From assembly GCA_900754075.1 (NCBI GenBank), contig CAAEBN010000032.1:1-17714 (forward strand): a stretch of 17,714 nt of DNA, written 5' to 3'. Under the pieces are notes generated by a model. It was not told where the DNA came from. It ran no database searches and saw only the letters and a program-made list of their open reading frames with translations. A program made the translations under genes and the position numbers. Below, one piece after another: positions 1 to 7,062 of this stretch (its first letter is position 1; every line of letters starts with the position of its first letter). The DNA comes from an uncultured Collinsella sp. Its GTDB lineage: Bacteria; Actinomycetota; Coriobacteriia; Coriobacteriales; Coriobacteriaceae.

Positions 1-48
1 AAGGCGAGGAAGAAGGGCGTGAAGGGAGCGAAGAGCGTTGCTGCCTAG
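1..48 (+). CDS. C-terminal tail of an unidentified gene (partial)
   Basis: The window opens in an open frame ending at TAG (46-48). The 15 visible codons give a very basic tail, KARKKGVKGAKSVAA. Lys/Arg-rich tails occur in many nucleic-acid-binding proteins and in linkers, so no function can be assigned. The codons are GC-rich like the core genes here, which supports real coding sequence, but the fragment is too short to be certain. Confidence 0.4.
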   Translation, partial: KARKKGVKGAKSVAA

Positions 49-57
49 GCTAGCCCC

Positions 58-381
58 TTGTCACACAAACTACCGAAGCCTCTTAATTTGTCACCCTGTC
101 TCAATGCAATCAATCAATGCCCCGAAGCTCAGCTCGTTAATTTCCACTTCCGTGATGTCGAATACGGAAGCAGAGCGCAGGCTGAGTTTCTTCAAGCCGG
201 GGGATTGATATTGAGTTTGTCTGGGTCCTCTCTCGCATCGGATGGATCAGAAGTGAGTGAGTGCTCCATTGAAGGCTCGCGTGATGTAACCTTGCCTATC
301 TACTTTTGCTATCGGCAAAATTCCTGGACTGATCGACACCAGACGGTTTTTCTGCACCTATTGCGTCATCTTGCTTCGTGA
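58..381 (+). pseudogene. Possible remnant of a regulator (LysR-like C-terminus)
   Basis: A 107-codon frame starts at TTG with no Shine-Dalgarno sequence, directly after the stop at 46-48. The frame is open all the way back to that stop, so its true 5' end is unclear. The last third (LPIYFCYRQNSWTDRHQTVF, then a short Leu-rich helix) resembles the final strand and helix of LysR-type effector-binding domains, where a PLYFVYRK-like strand precedes a closing helix. No helix-turn-helix is present and the length is about a third of a LysR protein. I read it as a decayed C-terminal fragment. A chance open frame or a small unknown protein is also possible. Confidence 0.3.
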
Positions 382-500
382 GATTAATTGGCTTCGAGAC
401 GTCAAGTGAATATTGACGCCTTGTAACACATAGCTGACAGTTTTGCCCTCATGCTTTTCCAAGATTCCGATTTAGATTGCTGGCTCTTGGAGGGCGGAGC

Positions 501-1658
501 ATGAAAAACCATACGGTTTTGCTTTATATGACGTTCGTTTTACTGTCGAACTTCAGCACCATTTTGTATTTTCTGACGGTTTACCTTGAATTCGTCGGAT
601 TCTCGATGGTAGCGATTTCTAGCATGATGATTGCATACCAAGTGAGTAAGTTCATTCTTGAGGTTCCTACTGGTTATATTGCTGACAGGTTTGGACGAAA
701 GACAAGCGGTCTCGTTGGCGTCGTGGGAATGCTTGGATACTACGCCGCCCTACTTTTCGCCCGTTCTCCTCTGCTTTTAATCGGCGCGTTTGCTCTTAAA
801 GGTTTTGCCGTTGCATGCGTGAGCGGATCCATCGAAGCGATTTACATTGACAGCGTCTCTCAGGACCAGCTCGTAAGACTTAATGTCGTTGAGCGATTTG
901 TTTTCTATGCCTCTTATGCCATCTCCGCTTGCGTGGGCGGTTTCATTTCGTCCGTCGGTGCATATCTCATCGGTCTTTCGGCAGATATCATCGCAATGGT
1001 GTTGACGTTGGTTGTTGTCTGCATTCCTGAGATGCGAAGAGAGGGCGCTGCGGCGACACCTGAACGTGGAATGAGCCCGAAGATGATTGGTGCCGCTATT
1101 GCGTGTAATGGTATTCTTCGTTCGGCGTTCATCATGGACTGTTCTCAGGCATTTGCTTTTGTCGCCCTGGAAGACTTTTTCTCACTGTTGCTTGCAGGCC
1201 GCGGAATGAATGCCGTCGCTTCGGGCGTGACCATTGCGGTCCAGCTCCTTGCCTCCGCCTCCATAGGGTTTATTGTGCCCAGTGTGATTGCTCGTGTCGA
1301 CAAGGGCCGTTTTGCGCGTATTTGCGGCATCATTCGCTTAGCATTGACAGCTTTGTTTTTGATTCCCCTTACTCCGGCTAATTTGCTGCCCGTGTTCTAT
1401 GTGCTGCAGACGGTTGCGTACTCGTTGTTTGCCCCAATCAAATATTCAGTTTTCCAAAATGCTGCCGATTCATCGATGCGTTGTTCGCTGATTTCGGTTC
1501 AAAGCCAGATGGTGGCGGTTGGTGCCATCCTTTTCTATCTGCTCAACGCTGTGTTGGGTAGCGTTGCGGGCATTCGAGTCGTATTGCTTGTTGCGCTCGG
1601 GATTTCTGCCCTGGTGTATATCCCTGCGCTCTTTCGTCTTACAAGTCAAAGGCCGTGA
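501..1658 (+). CDS. MFS transporter
   Basis: This 385-residue integral membrane protein has about twelve hydrophobic segments. The Major Facilitator motif A lies between helices 2 and 3 (GYIADRFGRK, residues 58-67). A hydrophilic mid-loop around residues 180-200 (PEMRREGAAATPERGMSPK) separates the two six-helix halves. The substrate cannot be read from sequence; the size fits drug-efflux or small-solute families. I chose ATG 501 because GGAGG at 489-493 lies seven bases before it; an in-frame TTG at 477 has no ribosome binding site. The gene is visibly less GC-rich than the acetate kinase genes next to it, so it may have been acquired separately. It stands alone, and a hairpin (1692-1725) follows. 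Confidence 0.85.
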   Translation: MKNHTVLLYMTFVLLSNFSTILYFLTVYLEFVGFSMVAISSMMIAYQVSKFILEVPTGYIADRFGRKTSGLVGVVGMLGYYAALLFARSPLLLIGAFALKGFAVACVSGSIEAIYIDSVSQDQLVRLNVVERFVFYASYAISACVGGFISSVGAYLIGLSADIIAMVLTLVVVCIPEMRREGAAATPERGMSPKMIGAAIACNGILRSAFIMDCSQAFAFVALEDFFSLLLAGRGMNAVASGVTIAVQLLASASIGFIVPSVIARVDKGRFARICGIIRLALTALFLIPLTPANLLPVFYVLQTVAYSLFAPIKYSVFQNAADSSMRCSLISVQSQMVAVGAILFYLLNAVLGSVAGIRVVLLVALGISALVYIPALFRLTSQRP

Positions 1659-1691
1659 GTATTTGGGCACCGATAACTTATATATCAACGC

Positions 1692-1725
1692 AATAAACCC
1701 GAGCGCGAGGGCGTTTGGGTTTATT
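1692..1725 (+). terminator. Hairpin between MFS gene and ackA1
   Basis: Perfect 9-bp arms AATAAACCC (1692-1700) and GGGTTTATT (1717-1725) enclose a 3x3 internal loop and a small CGC/GCG stem. The hairpin is 33 nt after the MFS stop and 53 nt before the acetate kinase ATG. It could end MFS transcription or be a leader attenuator of ackA1. A hairpin with the same GGGTTTATT 3' arm lies 50 nt upstream of pta. Confidence 0.6.
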
Positions 1726-1778
1726 ATTGAAGCGTATGTAACCTGGCGGCGCCACACCGCCTGTTAGTAGGGAGACAC

Positions 1779-2957
1779 ATGAACGTTCTGGTCGTCAACG
1801 CAGGATCTTCGACCCTTAAGTATCAGGTCATCGATACCAAATCCCACAAGGTGTCCGCAAAGGGCTCCTGCGAGCGCGTCTGCTTTACCGGCGGTACCTT
1901 CACCCACGCTGCCAACGGCTCCAAGAAGGTGACCGAGAACATCGAGTTCCCCGACCACAAGGTCGCCATCGAGGTCGTCCTGAAGGACCTCGAGGCCAAC
2001 GGCGTCAAGATCGAGGGCATCGGCCACCGTATCGTTCAAGGCGGTTGGTACTTCGGCGATTCCTCCCTCGTCGACGAGGACGTCCTCGCCAAGATCCGCG
2101 AGGTCGCTCCGCTCGCCCCGCTGCATAACAACCCCGAGGCCAACGTTATCGAGTACTGCCTCGAGCAGTATCCCGACCTGCCCAACGTCACGGTCTATGA
2201 CACCGCTTTCCACTTCAACATGCCCGAGGTCGCCAAGACCTACGCCCTTCCCAAGGATGTTTGCGACAAGCTGCACATCCGTAAGTATGGCGCCCACGGC
2301 ACCAGCTACCGCTATATCTCCAAGAAGGTTGCCGAGATGACCAACGGCGAGGCTCGCAAGGTCGTCGTGTGCCACATCGGTTCCGGCGCTTCCCTGTGCG
2401 CCATCGAGGACGGCAAGTGCATGGACACCACCATGGGCTTGACGCCGCTCGACGGTGTCATGATGGGCACCCGCTGCGGCTCCATCGACCCTGCTACCGT
2501 GTGCTACCTGCAGCGCGAAGGCGGCTACACCTTCGACGAGGTCGACGAGATGATGAACAAGAAGTCCGGCCTTTTGGCTGTGACCGGCGGCAAGACCAAC
2601 GACTGCCGCAACGTCGAGGAGCTCGCCGCTGCCGGCGACCCCGAGGCTCAGCTCGCCTTCGATATGTTCGTCTACAAGATTGCCGCCAAGGCCGCCGAGA
2701 TGGCCACTTCCATGTGCGGCATGGACACCCTGGTCTTTACCGCCGGCATCGGCGAGCACGCTCCGGCTGTCCGCGCCGGCGTGGCCGACCGTCTGGCCTT
2801 CATGGGCGTCAAGATGGACCATGCCCGCAACGCCCTGCGCGGCGACGGCGCTTGGTGCCTGTCCGCCAAGGATTCCAAGGTCAAGATCTTCGTCATCCCC
2901 ACGGATGAGGAGTTCATGATCGCTTCCGACGTCGAGCGCATCGTCAGCGGTAAGTAA
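1779..2957 (+). CDS. ackA: Acetate kinase, copy 1 (divergent active site)
   Basis: Cytosolic acetate kinase family enzyme of 392 residues, normal length, expected to interconvert acetyl phosphate + ADP with acetate + ATP after Pta. NAGSSTLKYQ (residues 7-16) is the N-terminal phosphate motif. Residues matching the Methanosarcina thermophila enzyme are present: R84 (R91), H116 (H123), D141 (D148), H173 (H180), H199 (H208), R232 (R241) and E377 (E384). Three nearby conserved positions differ: HGTSH has become HGTSY (Y177), HLGNG has become HIGSG (S202, equivalent to N211), and GIGEN has become GIGEH (H327). All three are standard in the adjacent copy 2, so this copy may differ in kinetics or in its acyl or phosphate partner. 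AGGGAG at 1769-1774 is the ribosome binding site. A terminator follows, so copies 1 and 2 are probably separate transcripts. Confidence 0.93.
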   Translation: MNVLVVNAGSSTLKYQVIDTKSHKVSAKGSCERVCFTGGTFTHAANGSKKVTENIEFPDHKVAIEVVLKDLEANGVKIEGIGHRIVQGGWYFGDSSLVDEDVLAKIREVAPLAPLHNNPEANVIEYCLEQYPDLPNVTVYDTAFHFNMPEVAKTYALPKDVCDKLHIRKYGAHGTSYRYISKKVAEMTNGEARKVVVCHIGSGASLCAIEDGKCMDTTMGLTPLDGVMMGTRCGSIDPATVCYLQREGGYTFDEVDEMMNKKSGLLAVTGGKTNDCRNVEELAAAGDPEAQLAFDMFVYKIAAKAAEMATSMCGMDTLVFTAGIGEHAPAVRAGVADRLAFMGVKMDHARNALRGDGAWCLSAKDSKVKIFVIPTDEEFMIASDVERIVSGK

Positions 2958-2971
2958 TTGATGCAAGGGGA

Positions 2972-3008
2972 GGGGACTGGATGGCCTTGTGCCGTTCAGC
3001 CCCCTTTT
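2972..3008 (+). terminator. Rho-independent terminator of ackA copy 1
   Basis: GGGGACTG (2972-2979) pairs with CAGCCCCC (2997-3004) with one A/C mismatch. TTTT follows directly (3005-3008). It starts 15 nt after the stop. A second small hairpin (GCTCTT/AAGAGC, 3011-3028) follows without a U tract. Confidence 0.6.
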
Positions 3009-3069
3009 ATGCTCTTTGGGCGAAGAGCCTAATAGATATTTATTGAATTCTGATAACTTCTTATTAAGG

Positions 3070-3101
3070 GTACGGCCGCCTTATAGGTTTGCCGACCGTA
3101 C
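3070..3101. promoter_or_regulatory. Inverted repeat upstream of ackA copy 2, candidate operator
   Basis: GTACGG (3070-3075) and CCGTAC (3096-3101) are perfect inverted 6-mers 20 nt apart, ending 20 nt before the ATG of the second acetate kinase. The AT-rich stretch just upstream (about 3029-3067) is the likely promoter region, though I see no well-spaced -35/-10 pair. The repeat could be a dimeric repressor site or a leader hairpin. Confidence 0.3.
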
Positions 3102-3121
3102 TGTAATCACGAAGGAGTCTC

Positions 3122-4300
3122 ATGAACGTACTTGTTGTCAACGCCGGCAGCTCGAGCCTTAAATATCAGCTTTTGGATACCGATACCCGCGAGGTTTTCG
3201 CCAAGGGCAACTGCGAGCGTATCGGATCGGAGATGGGCATCTTTGGTCACTCCGAGAACGGTGGCACCAAGCAGACCGAGGAGATTCCTTTTCCCGATCA
3301 TCGCTGCGCCATTGCGCGCGTGCTCGAGGAGCTCGAGAAGACCGACTTTACGATCGATGGCATCGGCCACCGTATCGTTCAGGGCGGCTGGCACTTTGAC
3401 GATTCCGCGGTCGTCGACGACGAGGTCATGGCTAAGATCCTTGAGGTGGCCCCGCTCGCCCCGCTGCACAATTACGGCGAGGCCGCGGCAATCGAATATT
3501 GCCGCGAGAAGTATCCGGAGCTGCCCAACGTGGCCGTCTTCGACACCTCGTTCCACATGACCATGCCCGAGGTCGCCTACACCTACGCTCTGCCCAAGGA
3601 CGTGTGCGACAAGTACCACGTGCGCAAGTACGGTGCGCACGGTACGAGCCACCGCTATGAGTGGATGATGGCCAAGGAGATCCTGGGTGCGCGCTGCCAC
3701 CGTCTGCTTTCGTGCCATCTGGGCAACGGTGCTTCGCTTGCCGCCATTGAGGACGGCGTTTGCCGCGATACCACGATGGGGCTCACGCCGCTTGACGGTC
3801 TGATGATGGGTACCCGTTGCGGTTCCATCGACCCGGCCACCGTGTGCTATCTCCAGCGCGAGGGCGGCTACAGTTATCAGGAAGTCGACGACATGATGAA
3901 CAAGCAGTCCGGTCTGCTTGCCATCTCGGGCATCTCCAACGATGCCCGAGACATCCGTACGCGCGCCTCCGAGGGTGACGAGCGCTGCCTGCTCGCCTTC
4001 GATATGTTCGCCTACAAGGCCATGCAGCAGGCCGGTTCCATGATCGCCTCCATGGCGGGCGTGGACACCATTACCTTTACCGCCGGCATCGGCGAGAACG
4101 ACTGGTCGATCCGCAAGGCCTTCTGCGACTGCTTTGAATGGCTGGGCGTGCGCATCGACAACAACAAGAACCGCGAGGCCGTGGGCAACGGCCCGCAGGT
4201 CATCAGCGCCGCCGGTTCCGCCGTCACGGTCATGGTCATCCCCACCGACGAGGAATACATGATCGCCCACGACGTCGAGCGTCTGACCAAGAACAACTAA
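3122..4300 (+). CDS. ackA: Acetate kinase, copy 2 (canonical active site)
   Basis: Second acetate kinase, also 392 residues, with the same role: ATP production from acetyl phosphate at the end of the Pta-AckA pathway. It aligns with copy 1 along its whole length with one single-residue indel near residue 271 and another near the C-terminus, and has long identical blocks such as TRCGSIDPATVCYLQREGG. It retains the standard catalytic motifs: HGTSH (H173, H177), HLGNG (H199, N202), R232, SNDARD for nucleotide binding, GIGEN and PTDEE. I take it to be the main acetate kinase. Both copies have Gln instead of the usual His in the GHRIVxGG motif. AAGGAG at 3112-3117 sets the start, four bases before ATG. 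A strong terminator follows, and pta lies beyond it on the opposite strand. Confidence 0.95.
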   Translation: MNVLVVNAGSSSLKYQLLDTDTREVFAKGNCERIGSEMGIFGHSENGGTKQTEEIPFPDHRCAIARVLEELEKTDFTIDGIGHRIVQGGWHFDDSAVVDDEVMAKILEVAPLAPLHNYGEAAAIEYCREKYPELPNVAVFDTSFHMTMPEVAYTYALPKDVCDKYHVRKYGAHGTSHRYEWMMAKEILGARCHRLLSCHLGNGASLAAIEDGVCRDTTMGLTPLDGLMMGTRCGSIDPATVCYLQREGGYSYQEVDDMMNKQSGLLAISGISNDARDIRTRASEGDERCLLAFDMFAYKAMQQAGSMIASMAGVDTITFTAGIGENDWSIRKAFCDCFEWLGVRIDNNKNREAVGNGPQVISAAGSAVTVMVIPTDEEYMIAHDVERLTKNN

Positions 4301-4326
4301 CGCGCGCATTTGCAAGTAAACGACAG

Positions 4327-4358
4327 GCCTCCAGAGCAACAGCTCCGGAGGCTTTTTT
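4327..4358 (+). terminator. Rho-independent terminator of ackA copy 2
   Basis: GCCTCC (4327-4332) pairs with GGAGGC (4347-4352). A GAGC/GCTC extension continues the stem after one A/C mismatch, closing an AACA loop. Six T (4353-4358) follow. It starts 27 nt after the stop codon. Confidence 0.9.
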
Positions 4359-4507
4359 ACTAGTAGGCGGAAATTCCAGTCCCAAAGTGATCGTCACCAG
4401 CAACGCCTGCTCTTTCAGCAACGACACCCATTCGTTCAGGATTCTCAGCCCCAGCTCGTAGCCAAGCCGCCGTCCGCCCCAGATTCCCTGATTGCTACGT
4501 AGCAGCA
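4359..4507 (-). other. Gap between ackA2 terminator and palindrome; possible gene remnant
   Basis: No intact gene is present. The minus strand has an open stretch with protein-like composition (for example WGGRRLGYELGLRILNEWVS) that runs out of the palindrome at 4508-4632 without a start or binding site of its own. It may be the decayed end of a lost gene; I do not recognise the family. A perfect 12-nt palindrome TGCTACGTAGCA lies at 4493-4504. Confidence 0.25.
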
Positions 4508-4632
4508 GGGACCCTACAGGGTAAACCTCTGAAAACAATCCGCAAGGCGCGAGAAGCCCCGCCGCACGTAGTGCGCAGCGGGGCTTCTCGCATGCCTGAG
4601 GACGTTTTCAGAGGTTTACCCTGTAGGGTCCC
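4508..4632 (-). repeat. Nested palindromic element E1, 3' of pta
   Basis: Perfect 29-nt inverted arms (4508-4536 and 4604-4632) surround a 67-nt interior. The interior has a second hairpin with perfect 14-nt arms (GCGAGAAGCCCCGC, 4549-4562, against 4578-4591), topped by CGCAC/GTGCG around a GTA loop. On the minus strand it reads arm, GTCCT, hairpin, TTGCGGA, arm. These short boxes agree with those in E2 and E3. In this orientation it begins 15 nt after the pta stop codon and reads the same way as pta. No U tract follows, so it is not a textbook terminator, although the fold would be very stable. Confidence 0.85.
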
Positions 4633-4647
4633 GAGGGGATATGTTCG

Positions 4648-5628
4648 CTACTCAGCCATCTGAGCCTGGACGGCGGTGATGGCCACGACACCCACGATGT
4701 CGTCGGCAGAGCAGCCGCGCGAAAGGTCGTTGACCGGCTTGGCGATGCCCTGCAGGATGGGGCCGTAGGCGTCAGCGCCAGCGAAGCGCTGGACCAGCTT
4801 GTAGCCGATGTTGCCTGCCTCGAGGTCGGGGAACACGAGCACGTTGGCCTTGCCGGCAACGGAGGAGCCGGGAGCCTTGAGCTGGGCGACGGTGGGGACG
4901 ATAGCGGCGTCGAGCTGCAGGTCGCCATCGATGGCGAGCTCGGGAGCCTTCTCCTTGCAGAACTTTACGGCCTCCTGGACCTTCTTGGCGACCTCGCCGC
5001 CGGCGGAGCCCATGGTGGAGTAGGAGAGCATGGCCACGTGCGGCTCAACATTGCCCATGAAGGTGGACCAGGAGTGGGCCGAGGCGATGGCGATTTCGGA
5101 GAGCTCGTCGGAGGACGGGTTGATGTTGAGGCCGCAGTCGGCGAAGATCAGCGTGCCGTCGGTGCCGAACTGCGGGGTATCGGTGCACATCACGAAGAAG
5201 GCAGAGACCAGCTTGGTGCCCGGGGCGGTCTTGAGGATCTGCAACGCGGGGCGCAGGGTGTCGGCGGTGGAGTGGCAGGCGCCGGAGACCAGGCCGTCGG
5301 CGTCGCCCATCTTGACCATCATGGTGCCAAAGTAGGTGGCGTCCATCACCTGGGCGCGAGCCTGCTCGATGGTGACACCCTTTTTGGCGCGGAGCTCGGC
5401 AAACTTCTGCGCGTACTCCTCGTGCTTCTCGGCATTGCGCGGGTCGATGACGGTAGCGCCGGGAACGTCGATCTCGTCGGGGTTGCCCAGGATGACGATC
5501 TTTGCCAGGCCCTCCTCGATGATCTTGGTGGCGGCGACGATGGTGCGCGGGTCCTCGCCCTCGGGCAGGACGATGGTCTTAAGGTCGGCCTTGGCGGCAG
5601 ACTTCATACGGTTTAGGAAATCGCTCAT
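4648..5628 (-). CDS. pta: Phosphate acetyltransferase
   Basis: Cytosolic enzyme converting acetyl-CoA + phosphate to acetyl phosphate + CoA, the substrate for the acetate kinases encoded at 1779-4300. At 326 residues it is the short single-domain form (PTA_PTB domain only), without the regulatory N-terminal domain of the long enterobacterial type. Family motifs seen are VLPEGEDPR (20-28), the DADGLVSGACHST loop (109-121), SYSTMGSA (202-209) and the C-terminal KPVNDLSRGCS block. S303, R304 and D310 match the catalytic S309, R310 and D316 of the Methanosarcina enzyme. AAGGAG four to five bases before the ATG supports the start. It converges on the kinases instead of sharing an operon with them. 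A 120-nt leader with a hairpin precedes it and element E1 follows. Confidence 0.96.
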   Translation of the reverse strand: MSDFLNRMKSAAKADLKTIVLPEGEDPRTIVAATKIIEEGLAKIVILGNPDEIDVPGATVIDPRNAEKHEEYAQKFAELRAKKGVTIEQARAQVMDATYFGTMMVKMGDADGLVSGACHSTADTLRPALQILKTAPGTKLVSAFFVMCTDTPQFGTDGTLIFADCGLNINPSSDELSEIAIASAHSWSTFMGNVEPHVAMLSYSTMGSAGGEVAKKVQEAVKFCKEKAPELAIDGDLQLDAAIVPTVAQLKAPGSSVAGKANVLVFPDLEAGNIGYKLVQRFAGADAYGPILQGIAKPVNDLSRGCSADDIVGVVAITAVQAQMAE

Positions 5629-5678
5629 GTTACTCCTTACAAGCGTTTCGCTAAGCTCCAGGCGCCCGGCTGTACACG

Positions 5679-5703
5679 AATAAACCCGCTGCTAGCGGGT
5701 TTA
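5679..5703 (-). promoter_or_regulatory. Leader hairpin of pta (attenuator or terminator)
   Basis: TAAACCCGC (5681-5689) and GCGGGTTTA (5695-5703) form a perfect 9-bp stem with a 5-nt loop. Read on the pta strand, the 3' arm ends GGGTTTATT, exactly 50 nt before the pta ATG. The hairpin upstream of ackA copy 1 ends in the same nine bases 53 nt before its ATG. It lies between divergent genes, so it is not the terminator of either one. Confidence 0.5.
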
Positions 5704-5730
5704 CCTTTCAATAATGTACGCCGCGGTGCT

Positions 5731-5756
5731 TGAGCTTTCCTTGTGTGGCAAGCTCA
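5731..5756. promoter_or_regulatory. Inverted repeat in the pta-glf divergent promoter region
   Basis: TGAGCTT (5731-5737) and AAGCTCA (5750-5756) are perfect inverted 7-mers separated by 12 nt, a size typical of a dimeric regulator site. The repeat is just downstream of a minus-strand TATAAT (5761-5756), overlapping it at one base, where pta transcription would start. It lies upstream of a plus-strand TATAAT (5776-5781). Confidence 0.35.
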
Positions 5757-5781
5757 TTATAGGACGCATTAGCGCTATAAT
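5756..5781. promoter_or_regulatory. Candidate divergent -10 boxes for pta (minus) and glf (plus)
   Basis: A perfect TATAAT is present on each strand: 5761-5756 on the minus strand facing pta and 5776-5781 on the plus strand facing glf, with a TAGCGCTA palindrome (5770-5777) between and overlapping. Neither has a convincing TTGACA at 17 nt, so both are assigned from the -10 alone. Leaders would be about 120 nt for pta and 70 nt for glf. Confidence 0.4.
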
Positions 5782-5859
5782 CGCTCTGATAAATATGTCT
5801 CGAAGAATGTTCGAGAAAAGCCCAGCTAACGAGCCCGTGGCTTTTGACAAGGAGTATCG

Positions 5860-7062
5860 ATGCAGATTACCTCAGGCCTGCCTGAAGGCTTTAATGCCGG
5901 TGCGTACGACATGATCGTTGTCGGCGCCGGTTATGCCGGTGCCGTTTGCGCCCGCCGTCTTGCCGAAACTATCGGCTATCGTGTTGCCGTTTTGGAACGC
6001 CGTAGCCACATTGCGGGCAATGCCTTCGACTGCACTGACGAGGCGGGAATCCTGGTCCACGAGTATGGTCCGCACATCTACCATACCTTTAACGAGCGCG
6101 TGCATAACTTCCTGTCGCGCTTTACCAAGTGGACGGACTACCAGCACAAGGTGCTCGCCAACATCAACGGTACCCTTATGCCCGTGCCCTTTAACCATGC
6201 GAGTCTCAAGCTCGCCTTTGGCGATGAGCGCGGCGAGGAACTGTACCAAAAGCTCGTGGAGACCTTTGGCAAGGACGTCAAAGTGCCCATTATGGAGCTG
6301 CGTAAGAAGAACGACCCGGATCTTGCCGAGGTCGCCGATTACGTCTACGAGAACGTCTTTTTGCATTACACCATGAAGCAGTGGGGCCAGACGCCCGATC
6401 AGATCGACCCCTCGATCACCGGCCGCGTACCCGTCTTTGTGGGCGATGACGATCGCTACTTCCCGCAGGCTCCCTTCCAGGGCATGCCGCAGGACGGCTA
6501 TACCGCGCTGTTCGAGCATATGCTCGACCACGATCTGATTGATGTGTTTTGCGACGTGGACGCCCGCGACCTCTTCGAGATCGACGAGACCACCGTCAAG
6601 ATCGACGGCAAGGTCTATGGTGGCGAGATCGTCTACACCGGTCCACTCGACGAGCTGTTCAACCTCGACCTGGGCGCGCTGCCGTACCGCACGCTCGATA
6701 TGAAGTTCGAGACGCTCGATATGGACCAGTTCCAGCCCGTGGGCACCGTCAACTACACCACGAGCGAGGACTATACGCGCATCACCGAGTTCAAGAACAT
6801 GACCGGTCAGGTCCTGCCCGGCAAAACCACCATCATGAAGGAGTACTCCAAAGCCTATACGCCCGGCTCGGGTGAGACGCCGTACTACGCCATTCTTGAG
6901 CCCGAGAACCGTGAGCTCTACGAGCGCTATCTTGAGCGCGTCCAGAACCTTACGAACTTCCACCCGGTGGGTCGTCTGGCCGAGTATCGTTACTACGATA
7001 TGGACGCCGTGACCAATTCCGCCCTCGATCTTTCGGATGAGATTATCGCCTGCCATGCATAA
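5860..7062 (+). CDS. glf: UDP-galactopyranose mutase
   Basis: FAD-dependent cytosolic enzyme that isomerises UDP-galactopyranose to UDP-galactofuranose, the donor for galactofuranose in surface glycans. At 400 residues it is full length. The N-terminal Rossmann motif is VGAGYAG (21-27), followed by the ERRSHIAGNA flavin segment (46-55) and the family signature HEYGPHIYHT (67-76). WGQTPDQIDP, YTGPLDELF and the late GRLAEYRYYDM segment with its conserved Arg are all present. ATG 5860 is supported by AAGGAG at 5849-5854; starting at the Met just before the Rossmann motif would waste this site. The gene overlaps the next glycosyltransferase by 8 nt, so the two are almost certainly one operon. It diverges from pta. 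Confidence 0.96.
   Translation: MQITSGLPEGFNAGAYDMIVVGAGYAGAVCARRLAETIGYRVAVLERRSHIAGNAFDCTDEAGILVHEYGPHIYHTFNERVHNFLSRFTKWTDYQHKVLANINGTLMPVPFNHASLKLAFGDERGEELYQKLVETFGKDVKVPIMELRKKNDPDLAEVADYVYENVFLHYTMKQWGQTPDQIDPSITGRVPVFVGDDDRYFPQAPFQGMPQDGYTALFEHMLDHDLIDVFCDVDARDLFEIDETTVKIDGKVYGGEIVYTGPLDELFNLDLGALPYRTLDMKFETLDMDQFQPVGTVNYTTSEDYTRITEFKNMTGQVLPGKTTIMKEYSKAYTPGSGETPYYAILEPENRELYERYLERVQNLTNFHPVGRLAEYRYYDMDAVTNSALDLSDEIIACHA

Noticed and set aside
400..418. CGTCAA/TTGACG inverted repeat as a promoter or operator for the MFS gene
   Set aside because: TTGACG could be a -35, but no acceptable -10 lies 16-18 nt downstream; a 6-bp repeat alone is weak.
1764..4339. Open frames of 400 and 410 codons antisense to the two acetate kinases
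   Set aside because: They mirror strongly biased GC-rich codons of real genes; translations are Val/Leu/Gly/Asp/His-rich with no domain, and no binding sites precede them.
4508..4632. E1 as a retron msr-msd RNA
   Set aside because: No reverse transcriptase gene is nearby, and a short symmetrical nested palindrome does not have the retron layout.
4508..4632. E1 as a simple bidirectional terminator
   Set aside because: No U tract on either side, and ackA2 already has a strong terminator at 4327-4358; partial termination remains possible.
5038..5616. 192-codon plus-strand frame inside pta
   Set aside because: Shadow of pta; Gly/Val/Asp/Leu-rich repetitive composition.
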